From NCBI GenBank assembly GCA_903644035.1, contig CAHJXG010000400.1, forward strand, positions 1 through 11,976: a stretch of 11,976 nucleotides of DNA, given 5' to 3'. This stretch comes from Rhodospirillales bacterium. Lineage in GTDB: Bacteria > Pseudomonadota > Alphaproteobacteria > Acetobacterales > Acetobacteraceae. A model generated the notes under the pieces. It saw only the letters and a list, made by a program, of their open reading frames with translations, was not told the DNA's origin and made no database searches. Below are positions 1 through 7,989 of this stretch, piece after piece. How positions within the stretch are numbered: position 1 is the first letter of the stretch; each line of letters starts with the position of its first letter. A program made the translations under genes and the position numbers.

Positions 1-1595
1 TCCGCGCCCTCGGCCATGTGGCCCTTCACCGCCCGGATCCAGCCCTTGTCCGACAGCACGACGGTGATCGGCTCCCGCTCGATCAGGGTGTCGGCGTTCA
101 CCTCGACGGCCAGCGGCACCTGGCCCAGCACGGTCCGCCGCGCCCCCAGCGCGCCCGCGCCGAACTTGTCCCGCATCGCCGCAAGCTCGCCCTCGATCTT
201 CCGCCACCGGCGGCCCGCGTCCTTCAGCAGCCCTTCGACCTCCCGCTGCTCCCTGGACAGCGACTTGTGCTCGCGCCGGATCTCCATCTCCTCCAGCCGC
301 CGCAGCGAGCGGAGCCGCATGTTCAAGATTGCCTCCGCCTGCAGGTCGCTCAGCGTGAAACGGGCCACCAGCGCCGGCTTCGGATGGTCCTCCTCGCGGA
401 TGATCCGGATCACCTCGTCAAGGTTCAAGAACACGGCCAAGTAGCCGTCCAGCACCTCCAGCCGGCGCTCGATGGCCGCCAGGCGATGGCGGGAGCGGCG
501 GATCAGCACCTCGTGCCGATGGTCGAGCCACGCCTGCAGCACCCCGCGCAGCCCCAGCACCATCGGCGTCCGGTCGGCGGTCAGCACGTTCATGTTCAGC
601 GGGAACCGGCTTTCGAGCGCGGTGGCGCGGAACATGGTCTCCATCAGCACCTCCGGCTCCACGCCGCGCGACTTCGGTTCCAGCACCAGCCGGACCTGCT
701 CGGTGCTCTCATCCCGCACGTCGCCGAGGAACGGCAGCTTCTTGGCCTCCAGCAGCTCGGCGATCTGCTCGATCAGCCGGGCCTTCTGCACCTGGTAGGG
801 GATCTCGCTGACCACGACGTGCCAGGCGCTGAGCTTGCCCCGCTCGACCTCCCACTTGGCGCGCATGCGGAAGCCGCCGCGCCCGGTCTCGTAGGCATGC
901 AGGATGGCGGCCGGGTCCTCGATCAGCGTGCCGCCGGTCGGGAAGTCCGGGCCGGGCATATGGACCAGCAGGTCGGCCGTCGTCGCCTCGGGATGCTGGA
1001 TCAGGTGGATCGCCGCGGTGCACACCTCGCCGGCGTTGTGCGGCGGGATGCTGGTGGCCATGCCGACCGCGATCCCCGCGGCGCCGTTCGCCAGCAGGTT
1101 CGGGAACCCGCCCGGCAGCACGACCGGCTCGGTTTCCGTGCCGTCATAGGTCGCGCGGAAATCCACGGCGTCGTCGTCGATGCCGGACAGCAGGGTCTGC
1201 GCCACCTCGGTCAGCCGCGCCTCGGTGTAGCGCATCGCGGCGGCGTTATCGCCGTCGATGTTGCCGAAGTTGCCCTGCCCCTCGATCAGCGGGTAGCGCG
1301 CCGCGAACTCCTGCGCCAGCCGGACCAGCGCCTCGTACACCGAGGCGTCGCCGTGCGGATGGTACTTGCCGATCACGTCGCCCACGACCCGGGCGCATTT
1401 CTTGAATCCGGATGCCGGGTCGAGCTTCAGCTGGTGCATGGCATACACCAGCCGGCGATGCACCGGCTTCAGGCCGTCGCGCACGTCCGGCAGGCTGCGC
1501 GACATGATCGTGCTCAGCGCATAGGCCAGATACCGCTCGCTCAGCGCGTCCGCGAGCGGCGTGTCCGCGATCATCCCGGTCAGGTCATCAGGCAT
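1..1595 (-). CDS. parC: DNA topoisomerase IV subunit A (ParC), C-terminus cut by window edge
   Basis: ParC is the DNA-breaking and rejoining subunit of topoisomerase IV, which works with ParE to unlink daughter chromosomes. About 531 codons are visible with an unbroken frame. Near the N-terminus are the [13 protein letters not shown] motif (41-53), the helix-turn-helix stretch [16 protein letters not shown] (77-92), and [11 protein letters not shown] with the catalytic tyrosine at about residue 123. [22 protein letters not shown] follows. The last visible residues ([15 protein letters not shown]) are the first blade of the C-terminal beta-pinwheel, so roughly 200 residues lie beyond the left edge. 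The ATG start has AAGGGGA just upstream. The protein looks like alphaproteobacterial ParC rather than GyrA, from the start [33 protein letters not shown] region and the gene neighbourhood, but GyrA is a close relative. It is the last visible gene of the minus-strand train, 30 bases after recO. Residue 84 is alanine at the usual quinolone-contact serine. Confidence 0.93.
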   Translation of the reverse strand, partial: MPDDLTGMIADTPLADALSERYLAYALSTIMSRSLPDVRDGLKPVHRRLVYAMHQLKLDPASGFKKCARVVGDVIGKYHPHGDASVYEALVRLAQEFAARYPLIEGQGNFGNIDGDNAAAMRYTEARLTEVAQTLLSGIDDDAVDFRATYDGTETEPVVLPGGFPNLLANGAAGIAVGMATSIPPHNAGEVCTAAIHLIQHPEATTADLLVHMPGPDFPTGGTLIEDPAAILHAYETGRGGFRMRAKWEVERGKLSAWHVVVSEIPYQVQKARLIEQIAELLEAKKLPFLGDVRDESTEQVRLVLEPKSRGVEPEVLMETMFRATALESRFPLNMNVLTADRTPMVLGLRGVLQAWLDHRHEVLIRRSRHRLAAIERRLEVLDGYLAVFLNLDEVIRIIREEDHPKPALVARFTLSDLQAEAILNMRLRSLRRLEEMEIRREHKSLSREQREVEGLLKDAGRRWRKIEGELAAMRDKFGAGALGARRTVLGQVPLAVEVNADTLIEREPITVVLSDKGWIRAVKGHMAEGA

Positions 1596-1625
1596 CTCAG
1601 TCCCCTTTTTGGAACATATAGAGAA

Positions 1626-2357
1626 CTATGCGTGGGCCGCCAAGGCCGACACCCGGTCGTAGAGCATGTGCCGCGCCGGCGGCAACGGCCGGTTCTGATG
1701 CCCGAAGGCATCCCGCATCAGGAAGTGCCCCGTCAGCCTGAGGCCGTCGCGCCAGTCCTCGGCGCCCGCCATGTTCCCGCCCACGAGGAAGCCCGGCAGA
1801 CGCAGCAGGCGCGGACGCCACTCGCCTGCCGCCTCGTCCGACACCGCGCGGCCGGTTTTCGGCGACACCCAGGCCAGCCCGGCCGTCGCCCCGGACAGGG
1901 CACACGCCGAAAGGTCCAGCCCGTAGCCCAACTCCGCCAGCAGCACGGCCTCCCAACGCACGAGATCGGCCAGCGACTCCGCCCCTCGCGCCAGCCTGGC
2001 GATCGCCTGCACCAAGCCGGCGAACACCTTCGGGTGCGGCTCGCGCTCCGGCAGCGCGCCCTCCGCCACGGCGCAGGCGGAGGACAGCATGGCGAGCGAC
2101 AGCGCGTCGTCCATCGCCAGCGCCGCGCCGGGATGCACCAGCTCCGCCGTCATGCTTCCCAACTGGTCTGAGAGCCGGGCGACCCACCGCGCCTGCACGA
2201 GGTTGCCGGGCTGCCAGGTCGAGGCCTGCGCCCGGGAGCTGCCGCCGCGGGCGAGGCCGTGATGCCGTCCATGACCCTCCGTCAGCACCGTGACCAGCGC
2301 GTCGCCCTCACCGTGCGGGCGCGCGGCCAGGACGATGGCAGGCGCCTGCCACTCCAC
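1626..2357 (-). CDS. recO: DNA repair protein RecO
   Basis: RecO is a mediator of the RecFOR pathway. It binds single-stranded DNA and SSB, anneals strands, and with RecR helps load RecA at gaps. The 243-residue product starts MEWQAPAIVLAARPHGEGDA, the typical alphaproteobacterial RecO start, and carries the N-terminal OB-fold with the ARPHGEGDALVTVLTE strand pattern and GHGRHHGLARGG. A helical C-terminal domain follows (LLAELGYGLDLSACALSGAT at about 139-158, then VSPKTGRAVS and LPGFL). Only one cysteine (C152) remains where many RecO proteins have a four-cysteine zinc knuckle. The start is GTG, 8 bases after the era stop, with only a weak AGG upstream, so translation is probably coupled to era. 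The length is normal for the family. Confidence 0.93.
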   Translation of the reverse strand: MEWQAPAIVLAARPHGEGDALVTVLTEGHGRHHGLARGGSSRAQASTWQPGNLVQARWVARLSDQLGSMTAELVHPGAALAMDDALSLAMLSSACAVAEGALPEREPHPKVFAGLVQAIARLARGAESLADLVRWEAVLLAELGYGLDLSACALSGATAGLAWVSPKTGRAVSDEAAGEWRPRLLRLPGFLVGGNMAGAEDWRDGLRLTGHFLMRDAFGHQNRPLPPARHMLYDRVSALAAHA

Positions 2358-2365
2358 TGCCTAGG

Positions 2366-3298
2366 TCACGCCGTGTCGTCGAGGCCGATGGCCCGCAGCC
2401 GCGCCCCCTCCTCGTCCCAGCCAGCGCGCTCCTTCACGTTCAGGAACAGGTGCACCGGGCGTTCGAGCAGGCTGGTCAGCTCCTTGCGGGCGCGGGCGCC
2501 GATCTCCTTGATGCGCGCGCCGCCGGCCCCGATCAGGATCGCCTTGTGCCCGGCGCGTCCGACATAGACCGTCGCCTCCACCCGCACCGAGCCGTCCGGC
2601 TTCTCCTGCCAGTTCTCCGTCTCGACCGTGGTGCCGTAGGGGATTTCCTCCTGGATCTGCAGGAAGATCTGCTCCCGCACCAGCTCGGCCGCCAGCAGCC
2701 GGTCCGGCAGGTCCGTGAGGTCATCGTCGGGGTAGAGGTGCGGCCCGGCCGGCACCCCGGCGGCCAGGGCGTCGAGCAGGCGGTCCAGCCCGCCGCCGGT
2801 TGCGGCGCTCACCATGAAGGTCTGCTCGGCCGGCAGGATCGCGCTCAGCTGGGCGGTCAGCGGCAGCAGGGTGTGCGCCGCGATCAGGTCGATCTTGTTC
2901 AGCACCATCCACGCCCGGCGCCCGCGCTCGGCGATCTGCCGGGCGATGCCGAGCACCCCTTCGGTCGCGCCGGCCTTGGCGTCGATCAGCAGCAGCGTCA
3001 GGTCGGCGTCCTCCGCCCCCGTCCACGCCGCCTTGACCATGGCGCGGTCCAGCTTGCGGCGCGGCCGGAAGATGCCGGGCGTGTCGACCAGCAGGATCTG
3101 GCTCGGCCCGCGCATCAGGATGCCGAGCACGCGGAACCGCGTCGTCTGCGCCTTCGGCGTCACGATGGACAGCTTGGCGCCGGTCAGCCGGTTCAGCAGC
3201 GTGGACTTGCCCGCGTTGGGCGCGCCCACGATGGCGACGAAGCCGCAGCGCGGCTCCAGGCTCTGATCCGAGGCGGGTTGGTCGGGCTGGTCGGTCAT
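2366..3298 (-). CDS. era: GTPase Era, 16S rRNA-binding ribosome maturation factor
   Basis: Era is an essential GTPase that binds the 3' end of 16S rRNA and helps mature the 30S subunit. All parts are visible in 310 residues: G1 GAPNAGKST (25-33), the switch I TT pair (52-53), G3 DTPG (72-75), G4 NKID (134-137) and G5 SAA (164-166). The C-terminal KH domain follows, with EEIPYGTTVE (217-226) and the RNA-binding GxxG loop IGAGGARIKEIG (256-267). Its ATG overlaps the rnc stop in an ATGA arrangement, implying translational coupling with RNase III, a pairing also known from E. coli (rnc-era-recO). The residues before the G domain (about 1-17) are polar and lack conserved motifs. Confidence 0.97.
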   Translation of the reverse strand: MTDQPDQPASDQSLEPRCGFVAIVGAPNAGKSTLLNRLTGAKLSIVTPKAQTTRFRVLGILMRGPSQILLVDTPGIFRPRRKLDRAMVKAAWTGAEDADLTLLLIDAKAGATEGVLGIARQIAERGRRAWMVLNKIDLIAAHTLLPLTAQLSAILPAEQTFMVSAATGGGLDRLLDALAAGVPAGPHLYPDDDLTDLPDRLLAAELVREQIFLQIQEEIPYGTTVETENWQEKPDGSVRVEATVYVGRAGHKAILIGAGGARIKEIGARARKELTSLLERPVHLFLNVKERAGWDEEGARLRAIGLDDTA

Positions 3299-4026
3299 GT
3301 CAATCTTTCAAGCAAGTCGGCCGCCGCCAGGCGCTCCGCCAGCCGTTTGCTGCCGGCACGCCCTGTGCCCGTCTGGTCGCAGGCCGAGACGCTGATGACG
3401 AACTCCGGCGCGTGCGACGGGCCGCTGCGGTCCACCACCTCGTAGATGGGCAGCGCGAGCCGCCGCGCCATCAGCAATTCCTGCAGCGCGGTCTTCGGGT
3501 CCTTCGGCGGCAGCACGAGCGAGTCCATCGCCGGCTGCCACGCCCGACGCACGAACCGCTGCGCCGCCGGCAGCCCGGCGTCGAGGTACAAGGCCCCGAT
3601 CATCGCCTCCATCGCGTCGGCCAGCACGTTGGCGAGCAGGCCCACCCCGGCCCGCGCCTCGTTCGGCGCGACCGCCAGCGCCTCCGACAGCCCGGCCGCC
3701 TCGGCAATCATCGCCAGCACCTTGCGCGACACGAGGTGCGCGTGCCGCGGCCCCAGCTCGCCTTCCTGCTCGTCGGGGAACCGCTCGATCAGCCAGTCCG
3801 CCACGACCAGGCCCAGCACGCGGTCGCCGATGAACTCCAGCCGCTCGTTCGAGCCGACGCCGCGCCGCTCCCCCCGGCGATGCTGGCCGCGGCGGCCATG
3901 GGCGGCCGAACGATGCGTCAGCGCCTCGTGCAGCAGGTTGGGACGGGTGAAAACATGGCCCAGGATGGCCTCGGCCGCCTGGTACTTTGCCGCGGGGTCG
4001 GAAGCCTCGTGGGGGGCGTCGATCAA
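3295..4026 (-). CDS. rnc: Ribonuclease III
   Basis: RNase III cleaves double-stranded RNA, maturing rRNA precursors and controlling some mRNAs. I choose a TTG start at 4026-4024, giving 243 residues. It overlaps the lepB stop as TTGA and begins where homologues begin. GTG codons at 4089, 4086 and 4071 would extend the protein 15 to 21 residues into lepB, without family support. In TTG numbering the catalytic domain has LTHRS (36-40), the signature NERLEFIGD (60-68) with E61, E64 and D68, then E88, and LADAMEAMIG with D137 and E140, matching the metal ligands of E. coli RNase III. The dsRNA-binding domain runs from about DPKTALQELL (176) to the end. Unusual is an arginine- and glycine-rich insert (41-59) between LTHRS and NERLEF. 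The 3' end overlaps era by 4 bases. Confidence 0.93.
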   Translation of the reverse strand: MIDAPHEASDPAAKYQAAEAILGHVFTRPNLLHEALTHRSAAHGRRGQHRRGERRGVGSNERLEFIGDRVLGLVVADWLIERFPDEQEGELGPRHAHLVSRKVLAMIAEAAGLSEALAVAPNEARAGVGLLANVLADAMEAMIGALYLDAGLPAAQRFVRRAWQPAMDSLVLPPKDPKTALQELLMARRLALPIYEVVDRSGPSHAPEFVISVSACDQTGTGRAGSKRLAERLAAADLLERLT

Positions 4027-4766
4027 GTGATGCCGTGCAGCAGCCGGTTCCAGCGGATCTCGAACGGCCACTCCCAAACCTGCCACCACGGCGCCCGGCC
4101 GTCGATCGAGAAGAAGATGAACTCCGCCCGTCCCACCAGGTTCTCCACGGGCACGAAGCCGACGCCCGAGCTGTCCATCACCCGGCTGTCCGACGAGTTG
4201 TCCCGGTTGTCACCCATGGCGAACACATGGCCGTCGGGCACCTTGAACTCCGGCGTGGTGTTCAGCCCGCCCTCCTCATACATCTTGAGGATGTCGTGCT
4301 GCCGGCCGTTGGGCAGCGTCTCCACATAGAGCCGGGCGACGGTGCGCGGCCCCTGCTCGTCGTCGATGTAGTTGCCAGCCTCCCGGCGCGGCACGAGGGT
4401 GCCGTTGATGTAGAGCTGGCCGGACTTCATCTGGATGCGGTCGCCGGGCAGGCCGACGATGCGCTTGATGTAGTCGGTCTGGTTGTCACGGGGCCACTTG
4501 AACACCGCGACGTCCCCGCGGCTCGGCACCCCCCCGAAGATCCGCCCGCTGAACAGGTTGGGCGCGAACGGGATCGAGTAGCGGGAATAGCCGTAGCTGT
4601 ACTTGGACACGAACAGGTAATCGCCGATCAGCAAGGTCGGGATCATCGAGCCGGACGGGATGTTGAAGGGTTCGAACGCGACGGTGCGAATGCCGACCGC
4701 GATCAGGCCGGCGTAGAGGATGGTCTTGACGTTGTCGATCAAGCCACCCGGTTTATGGTTCGCCAT
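4023..4766 (-). CDS. lepB: Signal peptidase I
   Basis: LepB is the membrane-bound serine-lysine protease that removes signal peptides from exported proteins on the periplasmic face. The 247-residue product has one N-terminal membrane segment (about 14-30), followed by box B SGSMIPTL with nucleophile S40. Box D is YIKRIVGLPGD with the general-base lysine K101, and box E is GDNRDNSSDSR (185-195). The substrate-pocket edge FEPFNIPSGSM is intact. The length is in the usual alphaproteobacterial range, with one membrane segment rather than the two of E. coli. The ATG start is preceded by only a weak purine stretch. It follows acpS by 60 bases and overlaps rnc by 4 bases, fitting the conserved acpS-lepB-rnc-era order. 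Confidence 0.97.
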   Translation of the reverse strand: MANHKPGGLIDNVKTILYAGLIAVGIRTVAFEPFNIPSGSMIPTLLIGDYLFVSKYSYGYSRYSIPFAPNLFSGRIFGGVPSRGDVAVFKWPRDNQTDYIKRIVGLPGDRIQMKSGQLYINGTLVPRREAGNYIDDEQGPRTVARLYVETLPNGRQHDILKMYEEGGLNTTPEFKVPDGHVFAMGDNRDNSSDSRVMDSSGVGFVPVENLVGRAEFIFFSIDGRAPWWQVWEWPFEIRWNRLLHGIT

Positions 4767-4826
4767 TATGCAGAGGTGATCCGGTTCACAGGAATGGCGG
4801 GATCAAGCCGACGACGCCCCGCCCTG

Positions 4827-5243
4827 TCAAGGAACCCCGGCCAAGGGCAGCGCCGAGATCACCACCTGCGCGAACGCATAGGGATACTCGTCCGTCACCG
4901 TCAACGCCACCAAGGGCTGCATCCCCGGCGGCGCCAGCGCGAGCAGGCGGGTCCGCGCCCCTCCGGTCAGCGCCATGGTCGGCTGTCCCGACGGCAGGTT
5001 CACGACGCCCATGTCCGAGTGGAACACGCCCATCCGGAACCCGGTGCCGAGCGCCTTCGCGCAGGCCTCCTTGGCCGCGAACCGCTTGGCGAACGTCGGG
5101 GCGTGCAGGCTCGCCGTGCGCCGCAGGGCGCGCGCGCGTTCAACCGGCGTGAACACGCGCTCCAGGAACCGGTCGCCGAACCGCGTCATCACCGCCTCGA
5201 TCCGCCGGATGTCGCAGAGATCGGAGCCAAGCCCCAGGATCAC
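4827..5243 (-). CDS. acpS: Holo-[acyl-carrier-protein] synthase
   Basis: AcpS moves the 4'-phosphopantetheine arm from coenzyme A onto the serine of acyl carrier protein, activating it for fatty acid synthesis. The 138-residue product has the two family hallmarks: [13 protein letters not shown] at the N-terminus with magnesium-binding D8, and [18 protein letters not shown] (51-68) with metal-binding E59. A C-terminal beta-strand segment ([18 protein letters not shown]) matches the core fold. The start is GTG. An in-frame TGA 18 bases upstream leaves no earlier start, and a GAGG lies about 7 bases upstream. It sits 15 bases after rsh. In many alphaproteobacteria pdxJ lies between rsh and acpS, and here it does not. 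Confidence 0.95.
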   Translation of the reverse strand: MILGLGSDLCDIRRIEAVMTRFGDRFLERVFTPVERARALRRTASLHAPTFAKRFAAKEACAKALGTGFRMGVFHSDMGVVNLPSGQPTMALTGGARTRLLALAPPGMQPLVALTVTDEYPYAFAQVVISALPLAGVP

Positions 5244-5258
5244 GCGAGCCTCATCATG

Positions 5259-7523
5259 TCAGCCCCGCGCCCGCTCGACCTGGGTCACGCCGCTGGCCGC
5301 ACGCAGGCCGGCGATCACGTTCGACAGATGCTTGAGGTCCCGCACCTCGACATCGAGCACGATCTCGAAGAAATCCTGCTGCCGGTTGGTGATCTTGAGG
5401 TTCGTCACCGCGCCCTCGTACTTCGCGACGGCGTTGGTCAGGCTCGCGAGCGCGTTGGGCTGGTTCGCGGCGATGGCGCTGATCCGGCCGGTATGGGTTG
5501 CTGGCTTGCCGCTGGCGAGGGGCAAGGGCACCTCCCAGCCGACGTCGATGAACCGCTCCGGCGTCGCGGCGAAGCTTTCGAGCGTCTGGCAATTCCTGGT
5601 ATGGATCGTGACCCCCTTGCCGGTCGTGACGATGCCCACGATCCGGTCGCCCGGCAGCGGGTGGCAGCACCCGGCGTAATGCACCGCCATGCCCGTCACC
5701 AGCCCGGTGATCGGGATTCCGCCATCGCGCGCCGCCACCCGGCCAGGCCGCGGCGGCAGGCTCGGCAACATGCGCGGCGCCCGGGGAGTCTGCCGCAGCT
5801 CCGGATAGGCCGCATGCACGACATCCTTCGGCCCGATGTTGCCGTTGCCGACCGCGACGTAGAGCTCATCGAGCGACGCGGCCTTAAGGCCCTTCAGACC
5901 GGCCTCCAGCACCTTCTCCGACCCGTCCAGGCCCTCCTGGCGGAACGCCTTCGCCAGCGCGGCCCGGCCGGCGTCGAGGTTGTTCTGCCGCTGCTGCTGG
6001 GCGATGTAGCGCCGGATGCGCGCGCGCGCCTTGCCGGTGACGACGAACCGCTCCCACGCAGGCGACGGCACGCCGTCGCGCGCCGTCATGATCTCGACCT
6101 GGTCGCCGTTCTGCAGCTCATGGCGCAGCGGCATCAGCCGGCCGTTCACCTTGGCGCCCACGCACTTGTCGCCGACCTGGCTGTGCACGGCGTAGGCGAA
6201 ATCGATGCTGGTCGCCCCACGTGGCAGTTCGATCAGCTGGCCCTTGGGCGTGAAGCAGAACACCTGGTCCTGGTAGAGCTCGAGCTTGGTGTTCTCCAGG
6301 AACTCATCCGCCGCCTGCGAATTGTCGAGGATTTCCAGCAGGTCCTGCACCCAGCGGAAACGCTGCAGCTCGCTCGATGAGGTGTCCTGCTGCTTGTACA
6401 GCCAATGCGCGGCGACGCCGTTCTCGGCCACGTCGTGCATGTCGGCCGTGCGGATTTGCACCTCGATCTTCTGGTTGCGCGGCTCCCGCAGCGTCACGCC
6501 GGTATGCAGGCTGCGGTAGCCGTTCGACTTCGGCGTCGATATGTAGTCCTTGAACCGCCCGGCGATCACCGGATACGCCGCGTGCACCGCGCCTAGAGCG
6601 ATGTAGCAGGCGTCGCGGGACGGCATCACGACACGGAACGCCATGATGTCCGACAGCTGCTCGAACGCCACGTTGCGCCGCTGCATCTTCTCCCAGATCG
6701 AGTAGGGCGACTTCTCGCGCCCGGTGATCTCGATGGGCGCGGCGCCGCCCTCGGCGCAGATGCGATCCAGCTCGGTCCGCACCTCCTCGATCACGTCGGC
6801 GCCCTGGCCGCGCAGGAAGTTGAGCCGGGCCTGGATCGTGTCGAACGCCTCCGGCTCGATCTGCGCGAAGGACAGCGTCTGCAGCTCGGTCTTCAGCGCG
6901 TCCATGCCGATCCGCTCGGCCAGCGGCGCGTAGATTTCCATCGTCTCCCGGGCCGTGCGCATCCGGCGCTCGGGGTTCTCCACGTAATGCAGCGTCCGCA
7001 TGTTGTGCAGGCGGTCGGCCAGCTTCACCAGCAGGACGCGGATGTCCTTGCTCATGGCGAGGACCAGCTTGCGGAAGTTCTCCGCCTGCTTGGTGCGGTC
7101 CGATTGCAGCTCCAGCCGCGTCAGCTTGGTGACGCCGTCCACCAGCCCGCCGATGGCTGGGCCAAACTGCTTCTCCAGCGCAGAGAGCGTGACCGGCGTG
7201 TCCTCGATGACGTCGTGCAGCAAGGCCGTCGCGATGCTGGCCGTATCGAGCCGGTAGCCCGCCAGGATTTCGGCCACGGCGATGGGGTGGGTGATGTAGG
7301 GGTCGCCGTTTTCCCGGGTCTGCTGCCCATGGGCCTGCGCCGCGAGCGAGTATGCGGCGTCGAGCAGGCCCGTATCCGCCTTAGGGTCGTAGGCCAGTAT
7401 CTTGTCGGTCAGCCTGGACCGGCAATCGGCCAAGAGGCTGACGGTCTTGGAGGCGTCAGATCGGGCAGTCGACGACGCCAAGCCATCGGGCGCGCGGACA
7501 GGGCGTGGGGCACGGCCCGTCAT
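5259..7523 (-). CDS. rsh: Bifunctional (p)ppGpp synthetase/hydrolase (Rel/SpoT homologue)
   Basis: This enzyme makes and degrades the alarmone (p)ppGpp, the stringent-response signal. The 754-residue protein has the full long-RSH layout. The HD hydrolase domain has THP with H79, LLHDVIEDT with H103-D104, and KLADRLHNMRT (167-177). The synthetase domain has GREKSPYSIW (268-277), DIMAFRVV (292-299) and RFKDYISTPKSNGYRSLHT (323-341). A TGS domain (about 421-482) and a conserved HYAGCCHPLPGD segment (615-626) follow, then a C-terminal ACT domain (about 678-750). R323-F324-K325-D326 is the RXKD form found in bifunctional Rel/SpoT proteins, not the EXDD form of synthetase-only RelA. With intact HD residues this supports both activities. 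The first 25 or so residues are low-complexity and poorly conserved. A GGGGG purine run lies before the ATG, 27 bases after rpoZ. It could equally be named spoT or relA. Confidence 0.97.
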   Translation of the reverse strand: MTGRAPRPVRAPDGLASSTARSDASKTVSLLADCRSRLTDKILAYDPKADTGLLDAAYSLAAQAHGQQTRENGDPYITHPIAVAEILAGYRLDTASIATALLHDVIEDTPVTLSALEKQFGPAIGGLVDGVTKLTRLELQSDRTKQAENFRKLVLAMSKDIRVLLVKLADRLHNMRTLHYVENPERRMRTARETMEIYAPLAERIGMDALKTELQTLSFAQIEPEAFDTIQARLNFLRGQGADVIEEVRTELDRICAEGGAAPIEITGREKSPYSIWEKMQRRNVAFEQLSDIMAFRVVMPSRDACYIALGAVHAAYPVIAGRFKDYISTPKSNGYRSLHTGVTLREPRNQKIEVQIRTADMHDVAENGVAAHWLYKQQDTSSSELQRFRWVQDLLEILDNSQAADEFLENTKLELYQDQVFCFTPKGQLIELPRGATSIDFAYAVHSQVGDKCVGAKVNGRLMPLRHELQNGDQVEIMTARDGVPSPAWERFVVTGKARARIRRYIAQQQRQNNLDAGRAALAKAFRQEGLDGSEKVLEAGLKGLKAASLDELYVAVGNGNIGPKDVVHAAYPELRQTPRAPRMLPSLPPRPGRVAARDGGIPITGLVTGMAVHYAGCCHPLPGDRIVGIVTTGKGVTIHTRNCQTLESFAATPERFIDVGWEVPLPLASGKPATHTGRISAIAANQPNALASLTNAVAKYEGAVTNLKITNRQQDFFEIVLDVEVRDLKHLSNVIAGLRAASGVTQVERARG

Positions 7524-7550
7524 GGCCGGCCCCCATTGACATCGCTCGGC

Positions 7551-7952
7551 CTAACGGCGGGAACGGCCGCCAAGCTCCGCCTCGATGGCTGCCTCGATGT
7601 CGTCGGGCGAGAGGTCTCCGGCCGGCATCGCCGAGGTTTCCTCCTCGGCAGACACATCCTGCAGGCCGAAGATGTTCTGGTCAGTCGGGATCAGGTCCAG
7701 CACCTCCTCATCCGCAGGCTCCGGCTCCGGCGAGCGGGACAGCGACTTGATGAGGTCCTGCTCCAATAGCGGCAACGCGACCGTCTCTTCAGCGATCTCG
7801 CGCAGTGCCACGACCGGGTTCTTGTCGTTGTCGCGGTCGATCGTCAGCTCCTCGCCCCGGCTCAGGTTGCGGGCACGCTGCGCCGCAAGCAGGACCAGCT
7901 CGAACCGGTTTGGAACTTTCTGAACGCAGTCTTCTACGGTCACGCGCGCCAT
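7551..7952 (-). CDS. rpoZ: DNA-directed RNA polymerase omega subunit
   Basis: Omega helps fold and hold the beta-prime subunit in RNA polymerase. From the chosen ATG at 7952 the protein is 133 residues and begins [20 protein letters not shown], followed by [13 protein letters not shown] and [18 protein letters not shown] (41-58), all omega hallmarks. An upstream in-frame ATG at 7970 would add MAETER. I prefer 7952 because a GGAG sits 9 bases before it, omega proteins normally begin exactly MARVTV, and the free M-A-R start forms part of a ppGpp pocket in E. coli. The C-terminal half (about 72-133) is an acidic, proline-containing extension absent from the 91-residue E. coli protein but common in alphaproteobacteria. 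Its pairing with rsh matches the spoT-rpoZ link of many proteobacteria. Confidence 0.94.
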   Translation of the reverse strand: MARVTVEDCVQKVPNRFELVLLAAQRARNLSRGEELTIDRDNDKNPVVALREIAEETVALPLLEQDLIKSLSRSPEPEPADEEVLDLIPTDQNIFGLQDVSAEEETSAMPAGDLSPDDIEAAIEAELGGRSRR

Positions 7953-7961
7953 GCGTTCAGT

Positions 7962-7965
7962 CTCC
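7962..7965 (-). promoter_or_regulatory. Ribosome-binding site that decides the rpoZ start
   Basis: A GGAG on the minus strand ends 9 bases before the ATG at 7952. It lies inside the six-codon extension that the earlier ATG at 7970 would add. No comparable purine stretch precedes the earlier ATG, which favours the shorter protein. Confidence 0.55.
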
Positions 7966-7989
7966 GCCATTGATGTCGGTTAGAGTATC

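Noticed and set aside
18..2171. A 717-codon open frame on the plus strand opposite parC and recO
   Set aside because: It lies antisense to well-recognised genes, has a low-complexity R/Q/H/L-rich translation with no motif, and such frames arise readily in G+C-rich DNA when the opposite strand encodes proteins.
4775..4784. On the minus strand upstream of lepB, GGATCACCTC matches the conserved 3' tail of 16S rRNA
   Set aside because: The match is only ten bases with no further rRNA similarity, so it is most likely chance. It is not an rRNA fragment.
3987..6380. A 797-codon open frame on the plus strand opposite the rnc 5' end, lepB, acpS and the 3' part of rsh
   Set aside because: It crosses several real gene boundaries on the other strand, shows no domain, and has the same compositional look as other shadow frames. 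Its length alone is not evidence.
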